Positions 1 through 12,865 of a stretch of DNA of 64,000 nucleotides are shown piece after piece (position 1 is the stretch's first letter; the number at the start of each line of letters is the position of its first letter). Position numbers and translations under genes: made by a program. The notes beneath the pieces are model-generated. The model did not search any database. It was not told the origin of the DNA and saw only the letters and a program-made list of their open reading frames with translations. Source of the DNA: Saturnia japonica (taxonomy: Eukaryota > Arthropoda > Insecta > Lepidoptera > Saturniidae); assembly GCA_033032175.1 (NCBI GenBank), contig CM065313.1:11943327-12007326 (forward strand), in the 5' to 3' direction.

Positions 1-79
1 TAAAGTAGCCGGGAGTGGGGGAACAAGATTCGCCCGGGCATTCTGTAGTCCACGTGAGCGAAGCCACGGGCACAGCTAG
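1..79 (+). mobile_element. 3' end of a Helitron-like element, cut by the window edge
   Basis: The segment has CCACGTGAGCGAAGCCACGG, which can fold into a small hairpin (CGTG paired with CACG around a GC-GAA-GC core), followed 6 bp later by CTAG and then T. Hairpin plus CTRR inserted before T is the standard Helitron 3' terminus. The sequence GCCGGGAGTGGGGG upstream matches the longer copy ending near 16625. Confidence 0.6.
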
Positions 80-289
80 TTTGTAATAAGTACTATCTTT
101 AAGTTAAGACAGATATCGGCTTCCCTCTTATCTATTCAAGCTATTGGATAAGGATATATATTATGTAGATACGAAAAATTATCCATTGATAGGTTATTGA
201 AAACAAAGAAACAAAAAGGTTATATTTTTCTATCTATATTAACTGAAACAACGGATAGATTAGTTATTGAAAACGGCCGTTAGACGCGA

Positions 290-415
290 CCGCAATGCCG
301 ATAGACACCTCACAGTGACTCTGCTTTGATTTGTCGTGTTTGGGATCAATTAGTGTATTATCTAGCTGCCGAGGGTGCAGGCCGGCATCACATCGACGAC
401 AGACAATGGATTGTT
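290..415 (-). repeat. Degenerate copy of a dispersed repeat (family G)
   Basis: The minus-strand reading shares phrases (GGCACTATG/CATGCCGGCCTGCAAGC-like, and GATCCCAAACACGACAA) with segments at 5636-5790, 36763-36995, 52898-53040, 54305-54550 and about 10005-10115. The class is unknown and boundaries are approximate. Confidence 0.4.
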
Positions 416-3216
416 AATATCTCAGTGGTATAGATTTTATGTCTAGGTGTATGAAAAGTTTAGATGGACCGTAAATAAGACTTAAGATACTACATTGCTA
501 CTTATAAGTGTGCTCAGTAAGTTGTCCAAAGTTCCATTAGCTAAATATGTTCGATTTCTGCGTGCTCAGTATAAACACATACCGCAATATGTATAAGACT
601 GCCCGTATCTGAAAGTTCACTATGACTTTCTTTAATCTTTTCTCCTATCGAAAAGAACAAAAAGTATAATAAATCAGTAGACTGCCACTCGAAGATAATA
701 ACGGACGCAATATTTCAAGGCGCGTTCAGTCTAAAAATTACTTTTATAGACAAATTAACTGATCTCTTGTAATATAATAATAGGTTGTAGTTCGCTGTTG
801 AAGCAACGCGGGAACCAATAATTAATCTATGTGTACATGATTACAAACATAATGTCCTTATAATAATCAATCAGTAATGAGATCGTATTTTATTATTAGT
901 AAATATCACGGCTATTAGTACATTTCGAAACAAACGAATTCCGTATTAGAATGATTTCAATCTACGCGATGTACGAAAGGCCAATCCTTCTGCTTCGGTT
1001 GTTGATGTTTGACAAGATGGCAAGTGTTCAATCGGTCAGTCAACCGAAGATAGCTAATTTAAACAATTTAGGATTGGCATGCACCTAGTTTAAGACACGC
1101 TTATGTGTATTTTTAAACAATACATAATTTCTGCAATTGAAACACGTTCACTTTGGAAGTGAAAACTTCTTTAATACCGTTGTGATTTGAAACGCGATGA
1201 AACAAAAAAGCGACACTAATGAGAAACAAAAACATACATCTATAGGATTTAGCCTTCGAGATATTGCAAGTTCTGATTTTCACGACTATGATTGTCATCG
1301 AATTGGCCTACAGGTGTGATGACCAGATTTGTACTCACTGTTGTATGTACAGTACGAGTGGTCGGTATTTCGACTTCCGTTGATTTAGGAATTTAAAAAG
1401 AGATTTTAAAGAAGATATTTTTATGTTTTCTGATTGTTTCACTTCTACAGCGTGTGAACTGCACACATGCTTTTTGAAAGTTATATAAAATTAAGGAAAT
1501 AAAGTAGATTCTGTCACATATGATAGATTACTTCAGCACATATAGAAACCGTGGTGATTGTAACGCAGCGTGCCATGTTTTAGACATAAGCTGAGTTGAA
1601 ACAAGCAGCGTCACGTTTAGTTGTGGGCTCTGTTCCTGACCTTTTAAAATGCTGATGGATTATCGTCCAACAAGGTGAATCGGTGGATCGTACTCTGAAT
1701 ATATTATCCAATGATATCACAAAAATAACCTGGTTTTTAAATCATAAAAATTTGTTTAAAATAGATAATTTACTTCTCGATGGACAATAAATAGATGCTA
1801 TTGGTTCAATTCAAAGGTCACCGAAATAAAAGTTAACTGAATATTAACATGACAATAAGTTATTAAGCTCAAATTGAAGCACCCCAAGGAATCAGATTAA
1901 GATTATCTTGGCATATTATTACGAAAAACTAAATAATTAATTATCATCCACGACAAGTTCTTTTTACGAACTTTTACTTCAATACAATATAGGTACATTT
2001 TACAAAACATAGATTATGTACCTAAAATATCAATTCGCTTCGATTTAATTAGTAATTGATTTTTAGGGACAGTTAGAAAAACGATCTATTAACCTTAAAA
2101 AAACCGAGTGGTGAATAACTAATTATATTATAGCAATCTTGTAAGGACTAAAAGTCTAGAAGTGGAATTGAATAAGATAATTAAAAAAGTTACTCTCACA
2201 GATAAAACCTAAATCATCCTTCTCCTGAAGTAATCTGCCTGCGCCTTCCCGAGGGTCCTGACTACAATTTTATATTATTTAATCATTTTTTTCCGAATGT
2301 AGTGAAATATAATAAAATATATATCACTTCTCTTTTCTATATTATTAGATTTTAATTTCTTCTTTAGATAACGTACTATTTTCGTACTATTAATTTCGAA
2401 ATACATATATTATATAAATATTTGCTTATTATGAATGCTTTTTGAGTATCTGATCTTTTAATTAGAAAAGCAATGTGAACTCACTGTGTTTCTGAGTTCT
2501 TTGTTGTCATTTTAAGTAACAAAGTTATGGTAGTAATTACAGCACTTTGGAATTCATGTTACGAATTTGCAAAATGTTACCTACATGTTTATATCAATAA
2601 AATAAAAATAATCTGTTATGAATACGGATTGTTACGAATTATTTTATTGTTATTTTGAAAAGTTGTGACCCTAGTTCATTTTAAGATAATTAAAATATAT
2701 AATGATGTTAATAATAATTATCTAGTCTTAATATAGCGGTTAAATGTCCTAATAACTAAGTATAATTATAACTTGTATAATAGGTTCTAATCTAGAAGAA
2801 TACTATGGTTATGGTTAGATAATTTTTAAATTTGATACTAACGAAACCTAAATTATTGTAGGTTTCGTAGAATATAGTGTAAACTGTTTAATTTTAAAAG
2901 GGTGAACAAGTTACTTGAATGTTTGTTAATTATATATTTCCGAGCTATTTATTTTCGTGAAAGCTATAAGCTTTTGTATTCTTAAAAATGTAAGAAAATA
3001 ATAATTATGTGTTTTTAATATACTTACTTAAAATTGATATGTATACAATTAATTTGTATTGAAGGGAACACTCGTTTCGTTGGAATACACATCCATTCAA
3101 CTCTTGACATATATCAATTTAATTTACCCACCAATTTATTTGCTATCTACTTCTAATGTAATTAGTACATATTACGTACATCACAAAAATTATGTAAAAG
3201 ATTGCATGCCCTTTTT
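416..3216. other. AT-rich stretch without recognisable features
   Basis: I see no coding segment with sensible composition, no splice-bounded exon chain and no repeat terminus that I recognise. A few short frames arise by chance. Confidence 0.5.
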
Positions 3217-4438
3217 GAAGTTATACTTCTTTAGGTGCGTTATGAAAAAATGATGAGAGTGAAATTTTAAGATGCGCGCGCATCTGTGACACAAAATTAA
3301 CAGTATGAAGTTGTTTGCTTAACCGCTCATTAAGTCTCGAAAAAAAGCTACCAACAAAATAGAAATTGAACCTCGATATTAGTCGCGCATGTTGGTACGC
3401 TCGTCACCTCTGATCACTGTTTTCATATTTATAATATTTATCAACATGTTTCTAGTTTATACATTCTCAACACGTGTTTTAGTTTCATACAAGTGCGAAT
3501 TATATATGTGCTAATAAATTATATTCAGTAGTGATTTCAATTGAATATTTTGATTGATATTACTTACTATTTGTGAAAAAAATTGTGCTTATATACTTTT
3601 TCAAGTGCTCCAATATAATTGAGGTTAACTATCCGTATGTATTATTTATTGATATAAATTAAAATACTTTTATTTAATACAATTAACACTAAATATTATT
3701 AAATTATTAATGTTAAATACTTATTATTGGTTATTTAATATTTACAAAATAAAGAAATAAATTAAATAAAACATTTAATAAAAAGTTTGTGATAAAAATT
3801 AAAATTTAACATCAAATTATAATATTAATTTTTAATATTTGCTATTAAATTGAATAAATAATAAATATTTATAAAAATAAATAAATAAATTTAATGAAAT
3901 TTTTTTGATAAAAATGAAAAGTGAATATTAAATTAAGAAATCAATAAAAATATTAAAAAAATGACCAACCTTAAATTCAATTTTTGAATTTATTATTAAA
4001 TTTATTTTTAAAATATTATATAATCAATAATAAACATTTAAAATTAAGAATCTTATAATATTTAGTACAAATTATGTCTTATATATTTATTATTCTCTAA
4101 ATTTGGTTTTTAATAATTATATATATATATATATATATAATTAATTATATAAGTTATATAAGTTATAAGTATATATTAATTATATAAGTTCCGATTCAGA
4201 CATTACCGGAAGATACTATGGAAGTGGACATCATTTAATTAAAAATACAATTCGAATAATAAGACAATTTATGTTAGACTTAATGTAAGAAAATAAATAT
4301 TTATTTATTTAATTTTTCAAATTTAAAATTAACTTTGTTGATTATCCTTTTCCAATCCTTCTATTATTTTATTGTAATTAATTATTTGCATGCAATTAAA
4401 AACTATTTTTTAATGATGCCAAAGAAGTATAACTTCTC
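3217..4438. mobile_element. Candidate inverted-repeat DNA element, extremely AT-rich interior
   Basis: The left end reads GAAGTTATACTTCTTTAGG. The reverse complement of the right end reads GAAGTTATACTTCTTTGGC, and each is followed by a C-rich base pair and a TTAxxAAAAAAT-like tract. The ends point toward each other across about 1.2 kb. The interior (3640-4200) is nearly pure A/T, includes an (AT)n run at about 4119-4139 and has no transposase frame. The same end motif recurs singly at about 16750-16775 and 59590-59615, so it belongs to a dispersed family. No target-site duplication was found. Confidence 0.4.
4119..4139. repeat. (AT)n microsatellite
   Basis: A run of alternating A and T of about 21 bases inside the AT-rich core. 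Confidence 0.9.
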
Positions 4439-4486
4439 ACGCGCGTACATAAGTACACGCACCCATTTTTTAAATCTAAAAAGTGT

Positions 4487-4760
4487 AGACTAACTGATTA
4501 ACTGACATATCTACGCACAGCCTAAACTTCTGGGGTTATAGCACCGTAAAAATTTGCATGCGGGTTTCTTTTACACTGTAGGAGAGCACTAACGAAGGAT
4601 TTTTGGAAATTCAACCCCAAAGGTGTTGAAAATTAGGATGAGTTTTTCTATGAAAATCCGAATATAGATCTATGAAAATTGGTATTTAGTATTACTGGTA
4701 TTGGTATTATTAGACTGAACCAAAACGAGGCTTGGCCGGGTTTATCTAGTATTATATGTA
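4487..4760 (-). repeat. Copy of dispersed repeat family C
   Basis: Read on the minus strand it shows the family's order: a TTGAATTTCCAAAAATCC phrase, then GCATGCAAATTTTTACGG, then TGCGTAGATATGTCAGT. The same order is seen at 29350-29690 (plus strand). The class is uncertain and it is probably a non-autonomous element. Confidence 0.5.
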
Positions 4761-5635
4761 TATCATAAAAAAGCTTATAATTATGTAATAGTGGAAGAGT
4801 ATTTTTAATATTAAACAGACTTACTATCCCGTAAGAATATTTTGTTTTGTGCTAACCACTGATCGCAAGTTAAGAATTACTAACCACTTATAGATACCGT
4901 TTTAGCAGCTGTGCGGAAAGTAAAATACCTAACGTGTTTGCACTTTCAACCACTGTGAGATCATTAGACAAAAATAAGTCATACAGATTTGATGCCTTTA
5001 TAAAATCTTAATAAAATGCACTACAGCAAAATTAGTCATAATAACTGGTAATTATAGAGTTTTTGATAAGGTAAATTAAAATTATTGAACAATTAATTTA
5101 TTTCAATTCATTTATTAAAAATAAATTTTTAATAAAGTACCTATTAGAATAGTTAACCTTTTAAATACATTTTTAGTAGAACAGAATCATCGATATTATA
5201 GCATATCGCGATCGGTGAGAAATACCAATTAACGATTAAAACCAATAGTGGCAATAACATTTTTCAATCTCTTATATCATTTGAATTTATTACAAATAAA
5301 TATATTGGATAGACTCTTCTTGGAAATACATCACTTTATAATATTATTTTCATTTTTGTGTTGAATTACGTCAAATCTCAAACGAGACTATTAAAAGGAA
5401 TTTAAAGTCTTTACATAACTTTAATTGTTTCAAAGAACAAAAGAAGAATGTTCTTTACCCCGAACAAAAATGGTGAACTCTTTTAAATTTCAAAAACTTT
5501 TTTAAGAATTTTGGAATTTACAATGTTTACGTACTGAAGGGAACAGTCCAGCAACTTTTACCAAATTCTATTTATCTAAAATTATGAAATAATTAAGATA
5601 CAAATATGATTATTTTTTATAGCACGATAAACTGC

Positions 5636-5790
5636 CTGATGATATGACTGATGATAGTACAATCCAAAAACAAACGGCGATCACCGAGGCATCAGCAATA
5701 CATCGCTAGTCGTCACTATCATGCCGACCTGCAAGCCTCTCTGTAGCTGGATGTACAAAGGCCGATCCCGAAACGCGATAAACTAAAATA
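5636..5790 (+). repeat. Copy of dispersed repeat family G
   Basis: It contains GTACAATCCAAAAACAAACG, GGCGATCACCG, CATGCCGACCTGCAAGCC and GATCCCGAAACGCGATAA. These are shared with the copies at 36763-36995 and 52898-53040. Confidence 0.5.
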
Positions 5791-6186
5791 ACTACATATA
5801 TACATTGATAACTAATTTTTATTATTATTTAATTATGTTACACATACAGTACTTTAAATATTTTACTTTTTCTTCTGCAGTTTTAATATTTTACTTCTTC
5901 CGTAAACCGCACTTGTCTGCGATGCTGAGTTGTGAGCACCTTTGCATTGGTACTGTGGCACATGGGGTTTTAAGATTGCATTTTTCTTTTTTATCTTTAT
6001 TTGTTAGTATTTAACTTTTATTTCATGTTAATTTTATCTATAAAAACTGTGTGCCCGTATGTTCTTTGCAAAACATGTATTTTCTTTCTTCTCTCTTTCT
6101 AAAAGAGAGTCATTACCTGCATTATTACTATCATAGCATATATTGTGGTTGCGATTCAATCGGATTCCTATCACCCGCTGTATTCT

Positions 6187-6362
6187 TATATATAAAAATC
6201 TTGTGTGCGTCTGTTAATGATTCTATAACTTGACCGATTGAGCTCATAATCACATAATATATTTGTCTTATTGAGGTGATGGTTTATACGTCTGCTAGGA
6301 TCCTATAAGTGGCGCTGTGGTCAAGTTATTAACTACCGGAAAGCACAGAAAAACGTCTGCCG
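6187..6362 (+). repeat. Non-autonomous element beginning with the TGTGTGCGTCTGTTA motif (family D)
   Basis: It shares TGTGTGCGTCTGTTAATGA and CTTGACCGATTGAGCTCAT with the inverted copy at 56640-56768. Its right part resembles the copies that end in GGGTCAGCTAG at 19149 and 57689, but this copy lacks the CTAG end. Confidence 0.45.
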
Positions 6363-7580
6363 AATAGAAGAATATAGAAAATGTTAGTGCTTGCGTACTT
6401 TCCATAAAAGTTAAGTGAAATTTAATAAACGAATATGCAAAATTTTAAAGAAATCGAAAGACAACTTGAAATGTGTTGGTTGCCGGATCTCAAGGTGGTC
6501 GCCGTTGTGTTTGGATTGTACTGTGCTTACCATCAGGGACGGTACCGTGATTTGCTAAGTTACTATAAAAAAATGTTATATTATGGTCTGTTTACATTAT
6601 AGGATGATTGATACATTTCGCTGTTAAACAATTTCAAGCTTAGATATTGTTTGCTTGTGTAGGTAAATGAGACCAAATTACTTCATATAGACATAGTTGT
6701 TCATACGTAACTTAATAGTGCGTTACAAATTGATAACGCGTTGAAAATCATATATTATAATATTTTTGTAATTTGTTTTTCCTGGCAACGCTATATGCTA
6801 TACCTCCGTTAATTCTTCAGCAAAATTAATGATTAAAACATAATTTTATAGCTTATTTTCCCCGCTATTGCTTACAAATAGTTTAAAAACTTCTTCATTA
6901 GAAATGCCATCTGTTGATGCTAATGAAAAAATATTGAAGACGCCACCAATCTGTTTATCAACATGACAGCTGTTAGTTAGATTCTTTATATTATCCATAT
7001 CAGACCACGAAATCCGCTAATTTACGTTCTATTTGAAGATATATTATCGGTCAAATAAAACTGTATTCTATCATTGATATATTTATTGGCAAGCAGCGTT
7101 CCGTTAGCATGAGAGAGGAAATCGTCATAAAACGCTGCAGTGAACCACTTCAGTTATTATTGGAACCTCTGAGTATTCATAGATGAAACGTGTCAGAGTT
7201 ACGACAGCTTGGTTTTATTTTGACCAAGCTGATTCAAACTCTATCACACTATTACGGTTCTGTCTTTATTCTTTAAAGGATATTTAGTATATAATTATTA
7301 TATAAATAGAGGTCGTTACAAAGTTTACTTGTGCAGTAAACATAGACTTGTAATGATTAAAGTATCTTTTTGTTACCTTATGGTATATCACCTTTAATAT
7401 AATTTATCTTCTTTTTATATGTATACAACTAAGATTTTATCTATAAGATCAAAACAATAAAATGCATTTTTATTAAAGCTTAGGGATAAAATTCAAGAAG
7501 TCAATTTAAATTTTAAAATGCTTATTTTTGATATGATACGATTTTATTTTTATATTATTTATTTGTTACTTTATTGTTTT
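6363..7580. other. No supported feature
   Basis: AT-rich DNA. I find no exon, no repeat boundary and no RNA gene that I can defend. Confidence 0.45.
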
Positions 7581-7845
7581 ACTGCCTCATTAGCCTAGTA
7601 TTCGCAAGCGCGACTGTTGTACCCGAGGTCCTAGGTTTGATTCCCAGGTCGAGGAAAATGTTATTGAGTTTTTCTATGAAATTCTCAGTAGCAGTTCGGA
7701 GTTTGGCTTTGTGCCCGACTAATTGCAATAAGCTCACCTCCTATTACATGATACCTGAAAATATACCCGACGAACTGTGGGTGTACATTAGTACACTTCT
7801 GCCAAACCCTTCGGGGATACAGGCGTCATGGTATGTTATATTTTC
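7581..7845 (+). mobile_element. tRNA-headed SINE, family B
   Basis: The head carries ATTAGCCTAGTATTCGCAAG (A-box-like) and GGTTTGATTCCC (B-box-like, 7634-7645). A body follows with TTTGTGCCCGACTAATTGCA, ACCTCCTATTACATG and a 3' part ending near CAGGCGTCATGGTATGTT. A near-identical order occurs inverted at 17131-17385 and, lacking the 5' head, at 46385-46610. The open frame across it is incidental. Confidence 0.75.
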
Positions 7846-8197
7846 TTGGAGTAAAGCATTTTTTTGGCCTGACTTGTGAACGGAAATAACGTTTAGTACA
7901 ATCTAATGCGGCGTGCAATATATCATAAATATATTTAATATAAAATATATCATAATACTAACTGTGTCATTGTACAATTTAATATTAAACATTATATTCT
8001 TATATGTGTATGAGAATCATTATTCACCACTCCCACAAAAATTAAATCAAATTTGTTTCTATTTCAAATATATTCAATACTATTATTAATCATTTTTATT
8101 CACAAATACTATATATTTTATAAAAAATAATAATAAGAAGGTGTGCTTGTACCTTCACATTTAAGTAAAAGTTCTTTGGCGTTGTAGCAGATATATA

Positions 8198-8555
8198 TCT
8201 ATACAATTAGTAAAATTGAAGTGTCTGTTTGTAATGTCAAAATAACAGTGTTTTACTAAATGCATATGAAAGTAAATACGATACCCATAACAAAAAGCCC
8301 ATTTTTAAAATTTTTGTCTGTCTGTTTGTTCCGGGTAATCTCCGAAAGAATTGGACCGATTTTGACGGGAATTTCACTGATAGATAGATGATGATATAGG
8401 GAGTAACTTAGGTTACTTTTATTTTATAAAAAGAATTAGGGTTCCGCACAAAATAAAAACTGGTCATGGTGAATCAATTCGGGCGCTTAAATGGCTTATG
8501 CTGAATAAACCATAAATAGTGTAGTCCTCGTGAGCGAAGCCACGGGCACAACTAA
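8198..8555 (+). mobile_element. Short Helitron-like element with both termini
   Basis: The element starts with TCTATA directly after an A and ends with the hairpin CGTGAGCGAAGCCACG, then CTAA directly before a T. TC...CTRR inserted between A and T with no target duplication is the Helitron rule. At 358 bp it has no coding capacity. The interior shares ATTGAAGTGTCTGTTTGTAA, CTGTTTGTTCCGGGTAAT and TTAGGGTTCCGCACA with the longer copy at 16097-16625, and lacks that copy's GCCGGGAGCGGGGG block near the 3' end. Confidence 0.7.
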
Positions 8556-8639
8556 TTACAAATAAAACAAAATGTAAATTTATGTATTTTAAAAACCCAC
8601 TACACAAGTAACCTATTCATTGAAAGCATTCTAATGAGC

Positions 8640-8960
8640 CCAAATACGATACCTCTACTATAAGTTGATAAAGAGTTGGGCAGATTCCATATGACGTTAC
8701 AGCATTACATCAAGGTTACCATCTCCTTCTATTATCATTGAAATAAGACAATACCAAATTTTGGCTCGATCAGACCTCTAGAAGATGCTCAACTATAAAA
8801 GATCTGATAATCTACAAACGGCTGAACAGATTTTTTGAATCATAGTTAAGAACATTCTCGGTCAAGCTAACTTTGAAACAAAATAAAATTAAATCAAAAT
8901 CGGTTTAGTCGTTTGGGAGCTACGATGCCACATACAGACACATAGATACCTCTGTTAGCG
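8640..8960 (+). repeat. Possible dispersed element remnant
   Basis: ATCAAAATCGGTTTAGTCGT, then CACATACAGACACATAGATA and GCGTCGAGGGTT, resemble the tails of lepidopteran non-autonomous elements. Boundaries are not seen. Confidence 0.3.
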
Positions 8961-9648
8961 TCGAGGGTTACAAAACAAATAAGTCATGTCAGAGTCTACC
9001 ACTTGGTATTCATATTTCTTAGATACCTCTAGAATATACAGACAACAAATATATATACATACTTACACCAAGCATTCATTACAAATAAGTTATTTTTTTT
9101 TCTTTTTTCTGAGGTTCTGAATACGATTCATTCTTTGTTAATGAACCGATTTGCATTATTCTATTTTCGTTGGAAAGGGGTTACCTCAAGGGTGGTCCTA
9201 TTTTAATTACATTGAAATTGTACCTTTCTGTTTTGAAGTACGCTCAACATCATTGAAGTTGGTTGGTTCATTTACTTCAAACACGTGTAAAAGATACAAG
9301 CATATTTTTATTAAACTCAACTGATGTATTTAGTTTTAAATGTCCCCTGCTGTACAAAAGCTACATTCTACTTCTCTTCCACTGATATTGGCTATTTTTG
9401 GTATACCTAAGACAATAAGTAGAGTTCGTCTCATCAATATTGATTGCACTCGTTAAATATATGTTTGAGGACTAAGTGAAAACGCACTTAAATGCGGTAC
9501 AGAAGAACTTATTCTAATAGATTCTATAATATCGTAATAGATTCTAATTTTAAAAAACACCTTGACTTTTCGCGAAAAATAATATTTGCGGTGCCATTAT
9601 ATCATAGTGACAGATAAACTAGTCCTCGCCTAGCCGGTTATAACATTC

Positions 9649-9835
9649 ATCCTACTAATATAATAAATGTGAAAGTGTGTATGTTTGGATGTTTGTTACT
9701 CAATCACACAAAAACAGCTGAACGGATTTGAATGAAATTTAGCACACAGATATTCTATAACCTGAAATAACTCATAGGGTAATTTTTATCTCGGTAAAAG
9801 TCATAGTTTAACCAGTGTTATCCAACAAATATAAT
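9649..9835 (+). mobile_element. Helitron-like 5' end remnant (TCCTACTAATATxATAAATG family)
   Basis: It begins TCCTACTAATATAATAAATG, followed by a GT-rich TGTTTGGATGTTTGTTACTC stretch and AAAACAGCTGAACGGATTTG. This is the usual order at the 5' end of common lepidopteran Helitron-like repeats. A second TAATATAATAAATG-like start lies at about 9828. No 3' hairpin/CTRR end is seen. Confidence 0.45.
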
Positions 9836-10115
9836 AAATGTAAAGTTTGTATGTTTGTTGTTTGTACTGGTTGTAAGTTTTATTGGAACAGTTAATGTGT
9901 TGGATTCATATTGGCATATAATGACCATACCATGCAAACAGTGATAAACCCATGTATGTTTTTCTTTTGTTTTATCGTCTTCCAAAATTAGCCGGTGCAT
10001 ATACAGTAATGTAGCGGGGTGATAGGGATCGCGTCCACCACACACATAGTGACAATCCCATCCATGATTTTCTTATAGTTTGTCGTATTCCGAGATCTAT
10101 CTGTGTATATCCAGT

Positions 10116-12166
10116 GTTATGTAATCAAGCTAGTGTAAAATACTTGTTTGTAAGGAACAAACAGTTCCAAGGATTGTTCTGGAGAGCCAGTTTCTTTTTT
10201 CCGTGTTACTTCCCTTTTTAGCCTTTCCTCTTGTAAAAAGGTTGTATATCCTGGTTTGATATCAAATTTGATTGTAATGAAATGCCTATAAACTATAAAC
10301 AGTAAATGTTAAATCTATTCTTTATCCAGACACAATACTGAATGTTTAAAACAGAATCGACTTGCGTCATTATTTTTGTTCTGGGATGTAAAGATAATAA
10401 AGATCACCACATCCGCGAATTCGGGTTTGCACCAGTCGAAATAAATTTTTATATCTACTCGATTCTGTACGGAACCTAAAAAAAAAAAAGATAAACATAC
10501 GATAAAAAAAAAAGGAAAATCATTTTTGAATTAAATGTATTTGTTTTTTTTTTTTCAAGAAATCTCGAGCGGTTTCCTAAGTACGAGTTTAACTATAATG
10601 TAAAATATATAACAAATAGTATTTTCTAGACGGTACTATATATTAGTTAGTTCGATTTTTGCTGAAATGATACGCAATTATTCGGTAGTAGCAAATAGTG
10701 TAGTCAGTATTGGTATTTACTCTACAAGATTGTTCATACCCATTATATGTTTGTCCCATTTTTATTTTCTCTGAGAACAACATCGGAAACCGGGATTGTT
10801 TGAGTTTAATCGTCATAACCCGCCCGCGTCATGACCCTTGGTTGTTGTTTCAATCAAGTAAACAACCAATTTATTCCTAAATGTCGGTACACTTGATATT
10901 TTTCCAGATAGGAAAATGCTTGTAATAATGCTATAATATATAATATTGCAATTATATAATGACGTATATTTTAGAGATAATGATTATATGATTTGACTAG
11001 CTTACTAGTGGCTTTGGCTACGTGCTAATACTATTTGATCTCTATAATTTAAAGAAAAAGGGGCTATAATTATTTTTACCCTCCGTTTTATTACACATGC
11101 ATCATCACTTTCTTCAAAGCTGACAAGTCTTCAATATAAACTTCTATCTCCTTTGTAACTTATTAAAAGTATATAAATGTTGTAAAAGTATATAATTCTA
11201 CGTCACAATTTTTTCCCCGAGTTTTATATTTGTAACTTTAGTAATTTCGGCTGTGATCTGTCGTCAGTCCGGATTCGGTTTTTTTGATTTTTTTTTAAAT
11301 ATTCTCAGTGTCTTCTTTCTTAATTCTTATTAAAAGAAAAAAGAACATCAATATTTTAGAGTATAAATAATCCTACAAACTGGCCTGTTACAATATATAC
11401 AAATAAAATGTTTATTTAATTAGTATTTGTTGTTTGATTACGACAAGAAACTATAAGAAATCTCCAAAATCTATGTATCTAATCACAAACTATAGGTATG
11501 CTTTAGTTATCCAAGAAATTGAAAAAATGATAAAACAGTTAAAATTTTTGTAAAATAAAATTATATAATTTCCTGTAATGAATTTCTGTTTAACAGGAAA
11601 GGGATAATTTTGTTATTAAAATCTAGTTTTGATGTTCACTCGTAGGCGTATAGTAACATTATTGTATGAGTAATTTTTGTGTAGGTGGATCTTCAAAGGT
11701 TCATTATTACCCAACACTAATGTATAAAATAATAACTAGTTTATAGCATGAGGTTTACGATGCGATGAATAGTCAATAAAAAAAATTGTCGAAGTCGTGT
11801 CATATATAATATCACCTATAGTTATTTCTATGATTATATTATAAAATCATTACTTAAGGACTCTGAAAATTATAATTAGTATTACAAAAAAATATAATCT
11901 TAGTTTAAATTTAACATCACATAATATCTAAATAACACATATATTATGTACTATAAACAGTTACTAATCATGCAGAACGGGGGTTGCGACTGTGCCTAGG
12001 ATGTGGCTTACCTACTTGTAGCTTTAGCCTCCTTTGAAAAAGGATATAAAGGCTGAAAAAGGAGTGGTTTCTTTTCATGGGTCTTGTACCTTCGAAACAA
12101 ATTATCAATATGCATTAAGTCAGGTCTATTATAAGTTCTCATTTAAATATTAACTCATTACTAAGT
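10116..12166. other. No supported feature; A/T homopolymer runs
   Basis: Several A and T runs of about 10-11 bases lie at 10478-10550, with AT-rich unique-looking sequence elsewhere. A tiny splice-bounded window near 12000-12050 (minus) was examined and not accepted. Confidence 0.4.
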
Positions 12167-12309
12167 TTAAAAACGTAAATATACCATTAAGTAGGAAAAA
12201 GATGAAATGTTAGATATGAAGCACGTTCGCAACCCCTGACACATAGGGTCGGAGACAATCTCATGCGAAGCGGGAGGGGCGACGGTGGGGCAACATGAAC
12301 GGGGCTCAC

Positions 12310-12865
12310 TGAGAGGATGGTGCGGCGGCACGGAGAACGTGTAGTACTTGGCCGTTTGGTTGTGAGAGCGAAGCACAGAGCTGTGAGTCAGCGTCACCAC
12401 CACCACGAGGACTGACGCCAGGGCCAACGCGAAGAATGAAGCGGCAACGGTTGCAACCACGCGACGTCGCCGAGCTTCTTTGCCGGCGTCCTCGGGGGGG
12501 ATCTCAGGCTCGGGCGGTAGAGGCAGCGACGGTTCCGGGGATCGACTACGGACGCTCGGCCCGCGGCTGTTCGGGAGCTCGAGTGTGTGACGACGAGAGC
12601 GTCGAGCACGCTCGCACTCTGCTGCCGAGGAGTGGTGCCTGCGCAGGCGATGTGGCGCGCCAGGAGCCACGCGGCAAGAAGCAGATCGCAACGTGCGCAC
12701 TGGCACTATTAAGTCATCGCTAGCAACTCGTGGAACGCGGGCAGAGTGCACCGAGCGGAACGAGTGGTCGCGTGTAGAACTACTCGGAAAAGCTAAATCG
12801 ACGGAAGCGCGGGAAGAATGTCGCGAGAACCTCTCGCGGTCGCGATGGTCCACTCGCACCGACAT
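12310..12865 (-). CDS. First coding exon of an Arg/Ser-rich single-pass membrane protein (probable alternative N-terminus)
   Basis: On the minus strand the first ATG (context ATTATGTCG, A at -3) follows an in-frame TAA about 105 bp upstream, so this is an initiating exon. It reads about 185 codons. Residues 1-135 are low-complexity and rich in Arg, Ser and Pro, with a proline/glutamate stretch near 108-127. The basic KEARRRR lies just before a hydrophobic segment at about 136-160 (VVATVAASFFALALASVLVV onward). This is followed by an extracellular NQT glycosylation site near 169 and KYYTFSVPPHHPL. The basic-then-hydrophobic order predicts type II topology. The best donor is CTCTCA|GTGAGC, giving phase 1, the same phase as the membrane exon at 50.8 kb. 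The frame stays open to 12167, but composition falls to AT-rich after about 12240. A later donor, or a complete 233-residue protein ending there, cannot be excluded. Family not recognised. Confidence 0.7.

Noticed and set aside
11995..12055. Minus-strand mini-exon bounded by TTTTTCAG and GTAAGC, considered as the next exon after 12310
   Set aside because: In the phase needed after the GTGAGC donor it contains a stop (GGC TAA), and it is only about 47 nt in low-complexity sequence.
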